Positions 59,901 to 64,000 of a stretch of 64,000 bases of DNA are shown here, piece after piece. The stretch lies in contig NC_031495.1 in the NCBI RefSeq assembly GCF_000237925.1, positions 25,190,872-25,254,871 on the forward strand. The letters are read 5' to 3'. The stretch is from Schistosoma mansoni (lineage: Eukaryota > Platyhelminthes > Trematoda > Strigeidida > Schistosomatidae). The position numbers and the translations under genes are program-made. A model generated the notes under the pieces. That model ran no database searches. It was not told where the DNA came from and worked only from the letters and a program-made list of their open reading frames with translations. Position 1 is the stretch's first letter; the number at the start of each line of letters is the position of its first letter.

Positions 59901-62690
59901 TCTACATAAATCAGTCATAATCGATGAGCATAAATAGCCATGTACATTAATAAATATTTATTATTTAAACGTAATATAATATCAGCAAACCTGCTTACAT
60001 GTTATATATAGGGCTAAAATGAAATTTCAGTTTAATGATAAAATAATATAGTATAATGATTCATGGAGAAATCAACACGGGAAGTGACTGATGTAGATGG
60101 GTTTCATGTGATTTAAAGTGACCATAACATGTTATTGTTTATCAATAAAAATACATATGTTGGATTGCTGAAATTATGATAAAAACACCCTGTTTTCAAC
60201 ACTAAGTCAGGGTTTCGAACGCTACAACATCGAAATTGGTTTGAGCACATATGTAGAATCATCATTCAATACAAATGTTGTTGATTAAAGCCAATAAACA
60301 TTTCCTCGGTAAACAGATCAATAGGGACCAAACCAACAGTTAGTGACCATAGACTACTTTCAAATTGTTTGGTCACCCATATATTTCTTTAAACATATAT
60401 TGGGGCTATCCGGAATTACTCAAAGAGGAAGGCAGAGGGCGATAATACACAAAACATTTCCCAGCCATTTAGTAGACGAAGATTTAAAGTCATCGACTGT
60501 CCTGCCATCTTTATATAGTACCTTACACCTAACTTCAGCATTTCCCATTTGGCTGTTCCGCCGTAAACAAGCAATGTTGCACTAGTACGTTGATATTCTA
60601 CTTTGCTGTAACTAACTATATGAGCATTGATGCCGGATACAGCTTAATAGTGTCATTTTAGATTATACTTACTAAGAGGGTTCCAGATAATTAAATAAGT
60701 TCAACTACACAGCATTTAGTAATTTAGTATACTTTTACACTCCAATCAAGTTCACATATCACTCTGAAATATACCGATGTCATGAAATATAGGTAAAAAT
60801 GTACCTGACATAGAGACACTAAGATATAATTGAAATATACAAGTCAAATGGAGAAAAATCAAAAATTTTACATATTTAATCTCATTGTTATCATGTAGAA
60901 CTTTCAAAAAAGAGACATTATTATAACAAATGACTTATGGTTAAATGTTTCATCGATTGAGAGTATAGACAACAGGTAAATATCATGATTATCAAAATTC
61001 CAGTGAGTAAGTTTGAAAGGTTTCAAACAAATAAATTGGTTTTTTATCATTCACCACTATTGATAAACAATTGTAGAAATTGTATTCTTTTGAATGTATA
61101 CATTACATGTACAACTGATGACAGATTAAGCAAAAAGATGTTTGTCAAACTAGACGACATGGAAACTTTTTTATGACTGTGTATTGAGACCAATAGTTTA
61201 ATTATTAAAGATTTTTCACTGACACTGTCACAATTACAACTTTCTCAGGATGAATTCAGCATATTATAATTTAAAAGAACATTCACAAAAACCAATTAGG
61301 TAATCGGTTAACAGATTTGATATGAGATTTACTTTTACACGAAGGCGATTGAAGTGTGATGGATTTATCCTCAAGAAATTTGTAGACGTGCTTAATGAGA
61401 ACATACAGTTATTTGAAAAAGTTCAGATAAACTTCTTCGGCAAATTCACGAGGAATTTTACCACGATGCATGAAATTATTCGATGTCGAATGTAATCAAT
61501 TTTATTCCAGGAACAACTTTATATAAAGATGTGAACAGAATATTTTCCTTTGATAATAGTGATGGAAATTTAGATGACATCATTGATTCTCGATTTACTG
61601 TCAAAAGTTATGGTATCTCATAAAAACAAAGGACCTGTATGGGTACTTAATACATATTTACAGGTTTACTCTATTAATTAAACCTTCTGGAGCAAGTACT
61701 TAAACGCTTCTGTTTACTTTAACTCTAGAAAATTTTAAAGTATGCTTGATACGACTACGATTTCCTTATGAATAAGACGTATGGATTGTGTATATGGTTT
61801 TTCTGAATTTTTTCAGTGATTTCATAGTAGGTTGCATTTTTCTGATAGATTGTTTTAAGTTTTCATCCTATAATTAAAATAGCAAAATTTTAATTCAGCA
61901 GCTTCTTCCACTGATGACATTTCTAGAAAACAGATCAACAGAGTTCATTAACAATTATGCGGAACTGTTTGAATATGTTGACCAGTATACAATTACAGTT
62001 GAATACTCTATATTTTATAAATTCGATGTAAAAACCAACTATCATTACAACAGTAAAGTAACAGAAAGTCCGAACTGACAAAACCAAACAGATAAATATA
62101 CTTCTTTACAAAATTAGCCCTTAATCTACTTGAGAAATAGGACAACAGTAACCATATTCAAAAATATTCTTAACCAAGAGGGCATTAATGTTAGTATCGA
62201 AAGAAAGAAACTATTCTTCAATATAAACAAACATGCTTAAAAAGACAAACGCAAAACTCATACGCATAAGTACGTTAAAGTATAAAGTTAAATTTTTGTA
62301 ATAATAGTACTAGGAAACCAGATGGGATAATCTTATATATATTTTTAAATGATTCCTTTCCTTTCAAAAACTGTAACAAACAAGCAGACTGTAAGGAAGA
62401 ACGTTTTGCTCAATAATATCTGTTTAGATACATTCAGAAAGTATTTCAACAAACGTTGATCTTTTAACAGTGTTTCCTAAAAAAAAATAGCATACAAAAC
62501 ATGCAAAATATGCATACGGCTGGACTAATATCATTACCTGTAAGAGCCATCTACGTGTGGTACACGCTGTTTCAAATCGACCACTGGGGCTAGTGTTGTG
62601 CGAGAACTCCACTGAGCATTGGAAGAATCTGTGGCTGGGCGTCGACCCTGAGCACGTTTCACAGCCATGTGGGATTGCATTAATTTTAAA
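44831..62690 (-). CDS. RBM17: RBM17 / SPF45 splicing factor; six exons, first exon outside window
   Basis: SPF45 helps choose 3' splice sites in the second step of splicing, binding SF3b155, U2AF65 and SF1 through its C-terminal UHM-type RRM. Minus-strand exons: 62690-62538, 55205-54989, 53578-53286, 48279-48015, 46409-46223, 44943-44831, all GT/AG with consistent phases; they give 410 codons with the two bases owed by exon 1. [11 protein letters not shown] and LAPVVDLKQ match the human N-terminus; [20 protein letters not shown] matches [25 protein letters not shown] matches [30 protein letters not shown] is the G-patch; [20 protein letters not shown] to [17 protein letters not shown] is the UHM, with the R-x-F motif kept as RFF in GRFFAGR. 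The human N-terminal MSLYDDLGVE-type exon is missing and should lie beyond 64,000. The right palindrome arm covers the last exon, last intron and 17 bp of the exon before. Confidence 0.94.
46223..46409 (-). CDS. RBM17: RBM17 exon with most of the UHM-type RRM; cut by palindrome border
   Basis: Acceptor GGTTTCTAG, donor AAAAG/GTATGT. It encodes [40 protein letters not shown] and [18 protein letters not shown]. Positions 46,223-46,239 are inside the right arm; 46,240-46,409 are single copy. Confidence 0.93.
46410..48014. other. RBM17 intron; nothing recognised
   Basis: AT-rich intron between the G-patch exon and the RRM exon. No repeat family or RNA gene seen. Confidence 0.6.
48015..48279 (-). 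CDS. RBM17: RBM17 G-patch exon
   Basis: Acceptor TTTTCAATAG, donor TGT/GTAAGT. It encodes [40 protein letters not shown] and KII, then a Gln/Asn/Ser-rich linker ending [10 protein letters not shown]-patch glycines G-Y-x-E-G-Q-G-L-G are all present. Confidence 0.95.
48675..48965 (-). mobile_element. RTE-like LINE 3' end, truncated
   Basis: Starts at the 3' tail (CAGTCAGT on plus) and follows the same order as 51,245 and 59,045: a TACATCGGTTCAAGTTGCCAT block, CATTAGCACACCGAGATGA, then ATGCACCTGCGTCACTGCAAAA (complement of the QWRR codons), ending near GAGCGAAGCCATTC. Only untranslated end plus a few codons remain. Confidence 0.65.
49040..49935 (-). mobile_element. SR2/RTE-type LINE, 5'-truncated: end of RT and C-terminus
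   Basis: Minus-strand reading gives [29 protein letters not shown] (the catalytic FADD box), [38 protein letters not shown](I)[27 protein letters not shown], then a degenerate LCSSMRC end near 49,050. These are the SR2-like RTE landmarks, distinct from the YADD family at 16.4 kb. Stops and frameshifts interrupt it. It lies in the long RBM17 intron, same orientation as the gene. Confidence 0.8.
49937..50335 (+). mobile_element. 3' part of an unclassified retroelement family (second copy)
   Basis: Partner of 139-640: CCTGGTACGGCCGAGAGAAG start, GGTGGAAAACCCTGATTCCA block, GCACCCGAGCAGTATCTCAG block, and an ATGTTTAAATAAATAAAT tail. It abuts the SR2 fragment head to head at 49,936. Confidence 0.5.
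51245..51482 (-). mobile_element. RTE-like LINE 3' end, truncated
   Basis: Tail AGTCAGTCAGCTACAACGTA on the plus strand, followed by TGCATCGGTCCAAGTTGCCA and an ACACCTGCGCCAACTGTC end. Closely parallels 59,045-59,175 and the complement of 14,900-15,116. Confidence 0.65.
52225..52925. mobile_element. Penelope-like pseudo-LTR pair in inverted orientation (probable)
   Basis: A 38-bp block TTTGTGCTGATG..GTTCAGAAGA..AATGAAAGCTCC is present at 52,831-52,868 (plus) and, inverted with three differences, at 52,273-52,310. Downstream of each copy are further shared-type sequences (ATC..ATTATCCAGCTCACTGACCGA against ACATCGAGCCCAGTGAATAAA). Such blocks are familiar from the ends of schistosome Penelope-like elements. 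The 0.5 kb between them shows no RT. The plus copy can fold as TTGTTC-AGAA-GAACAA. Confidence 0.45.
53286..53578 (-). CDS. RBM17: RBM17 exon with acidic linker
   Basis: Acceptor CTTTTTAG, donor GAAT/GTAAGT, phase 0 in and 2 out. It encodes [39 protein letters not shown], then [17 protein letters not shown], the counterpart of MGGAAIAPPTSLVEKD, and a Ser/Asp-rich end. The acidic SDEEDDED run parallels DSDEDEDYE of the human protein. Confidence 0.93.
54989..55205 (-). CDS. RBM17: RBM17 exon ([13 protein letters not shown] block)
   Basis: Acceptor CATTTAG, donor GAG/GTAATT. It encodes [20 protein letters not shown], then [20 protein letters not shown] and [12 protein letters not shown]. The second part matches the conserved DEYDPMFPNDYEK region followed by a charged helix. 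Confidence 0.93.
56620..57022 (+). mobile_element. Solo-LTR-like unit, Gypsy type
   Basis: Begins TGTTACCCTTATTATAAGC and ends AGATATAACA, short inverted ends TGTTA/TAACA. TATATAAAC at about 56,796 is a plausible TATA box. Base composition is richer in GC than the intron around it. No second copy is in the window, no internal domain follows, and I find no clear target duplication, so the borders and the family (Boudicca/Saci-like by general look) are tentative. Confidence 0.5.
59045..59175 (-). mobile_element. RTE-like LINE 3' end, very short
   Basis: AGTCAGTCAGTCAGCTACAA tail, then TGCATCGGTCTAAGTTACCA and AGCACAACAAGATGAACACC, collinear with 51,248-51,350. Only about 130 bp remain. Confidence 0.65.
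62538..62690 (-). CDS. RBM17: RBM17 second coding exon
   Basis: Acceptor ATTTTCTAG, donor ACAG/GTAATG, phases 2 in and 2 out. It encodes [40 protein letters not shown] and [10 protein letters not shown]. It matches FKLLQSQLQVKKA and TVLAPVIDLK of human RBM17. The one base before the first full codon shows that an upstream exon is needed. Confidence 0.92.
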
Positions 62691-63193
62691 CTAGAAAATT
62701 AAATAAAACTGATTAAATACAGACAAAATTAACTCATGAATATGTATTTCAGCAAAAGTCTAATTAAATTGAAGAACTGTACAAAAACGTATAGATTAAG
62801 TTTACTAACTCGGACTTAATATGCTTAGGAAAACCAATGAAAAGGAAGAAACCTCAAGATTACAACATAGTTTAAAGAAAAAGAAAGAGAATAGACAGAC
62901 TGTTTTATAACTTTCAAATTACATCAAAGAGGCAGGGAAGTGAAAACAGGTTTGCAAGAAAATGATTAGAAAAGTGATCATTTCAAGTTTTAGCCCATAA
63001 CAAAACCACACAGATAAGAATCATTAGAATGTTCCGGAAAGAAAAGTAAATAAGTATAGATTATCTCCAAGATTTGGCATCATTCTAACTATGGACTTCA
63101 ACTAGTGATTTCTTACATTCTGAGGACAGTATACAGTTCGCAGCACTATTCCAACAGTACACAAAAACACTATACACTGACGTTAACATTTAA
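62691..63193. other. Start of RBM17 first intron; no exon found
   Basis: I looked on the minus strand for an MSLYDDL-like start exon here and in 63,836-64,000 and saw none. AT-rich intron sequence. Confidence 0.5.
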
Positions 63194-63840
63194 TTGTCCT
63201 TTACTTCGTTTTTAACTGGACGTGAATGTTTGAACAAAATATTCACCCTTCGGCAGGTTCTGAAAAATCGATATACTTTTAAACGTCCGACTATAGTTGT
63301 GTTCCTTGACCTTGGGGAAGAGTTCGACTCCTTTGATAGCAAGGTTCTATGGAAGTGTCAGTCATTGAGAGGAGTACCAAAGAAGTACACCAACCCTGTA
63401 CAGGCTCTCTACTTGGACACTTTTCATTGAGTCAGAGCTTATCGCGAACTGTCATCAAAATCGGTTACTTTCCAGGGGTTGATCTACCTGGAGACCAACT
63501 TGTTTACTTAGAATACGCGGATGATATGGTTCTGTTTGATGGAGACACTGACAAAATACAGTCTTTTGACCGCCTTAAGCAACAATGTAAGCATGTCTGG
63601 GATGAGGTTCTCTCCCCCCAAATGTGAAATACTACTTCAGGATTGGCTTGCGTCAGCGTTTGAAGTAATGGTAGGGAGTGAAGTGCTTGAACGCATAGAC
63701 CGCTTTAATTATCTTGGGATTCTCATCACTACTATTCTGGGATTCGGCCAGACAGTTTCATCTTTCTTTGCTAATGGAGCATGCCAAATCAAACCGATGT
63801 GCATACGTACCAGGTTCTACTCTGTGACTGAATGATATTA
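63194..63840 (+). mobile_element. RTE-like LINE, internally deleted RT and 3' end
   Basis: Plus-strand pieces in order: [55 protein letters not shown], then LEYADDMVLFDGD in another frame, FSPPKCEILLQDWLAS and RIDRFNYLGI, and finally the GTGCATACGTACCAGGTTCT end seen at 15,075. It is the same family as the copy at 16.4-17.8 kb. The RVRAY...GVRQG...FAIDD section and most of the C-terminus are missing, and there are several frameshifts and stops, so it is an old dead copy. It lies antisense in the RBM17 first intron. Confidence 0.8.
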
Positions 63841-64000
63841 TTAACAATATTGCTATATTAGTGGGATATTTTCTCAACATCCGATGGGAGTATTATGGAG
63901 GGATTTCTCCAAGACAAAGAAAAATGGGGAATTATGATGAAGAAAGTAATAACCAAAATAAAGTTTATTTACATTTATTTGACACACTTCAACTTTACGC

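Larger units (their letters stand above)
55206..62537. other. Long RBM17 intron (7.3 kb)
   Basis: Contains the solo-LTR-like unit (56,620-57,022) and a LINE 3' end (59,045-59,175). The rest is AT-rich; open frames such as 60,343-60,585 and 60,985-61,176 have no motif and no matching splice phase. No RNA gene seen. Confidence 0.6.

Noticed and set aside
62691-64000. RBM17 start exon inside the window
   Set aside because: No MSLYDDL-like minus-strand start with a matching phase-2 donor could be found; the exon must lie beyond the right edge.

Overview
The window looks like nuclear DNA of a blood fluke (Schistosoma or a close digenean). It is AT-rich, its host genes are cut into short exons by long introns, and its repeats are the kinds known from schistosomes: RTE/SR2-type LINEs, Penelope-like pieces, Gypsy-type LTRs and a tRNA-derived SINE-like unit. 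The species call is an inference from repeat types and protein similarity recalled from memory; no search was run.

Layout. 1-9.4 kb is a repeat cluster: a retroelement 3' end (139-640), an SR2-type endonuclease fragment, and a second RTE-like LINE on the minus strand that a compact LTR element (5033-7972) splits in two. 11.5-28.2 kb holds TRAF3IP1 (IFT54) on the minus strand. Ten exons join in phase into a 510-codon frame that starts and stops inside the window. Its introns carry two RTE-type LINE pieces and a Penelope-like fragment. 29,374-46,239 is a very large, almost perfect palindrome: two 8,100-bp arms around a 666-bp single-copy centre. 44.8 kb to beyond the right edge is RBM17 (SPF45) on the minus strand. 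Six coding exons are present and the first exon is outside. Its introns hold LINE 3' ends, a solo-LTR-like unit and an inverted pair of Penelope-like ends. The right edge (63.2-63.8 kb) has another decayed LINE.

The palindrome is the main discovery. Coordinates of matching sites always add to 75,613, so the arms are collinear with no net indel, and I saw only three single-base differences. The right arm runs without a break into RBM17, ending inside its penultimate coding exon. The left arm ends at the same base of that exon and then meets unrelated sequence. The left arm is therefore probably the derived inverted copy, carrying a dead 3' fragment of RBM17. Both arms also carry the last two exons of an unrecognised basic protein gene; the two copies point away from the shared centre.

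The two recognised host genes do unrelated jobs: intraflagellar transport (cilia of flame cells, sensory endings, sperm, larval epidermis) and 3' splice-site choice. Nothing in the sequence links them functionally.
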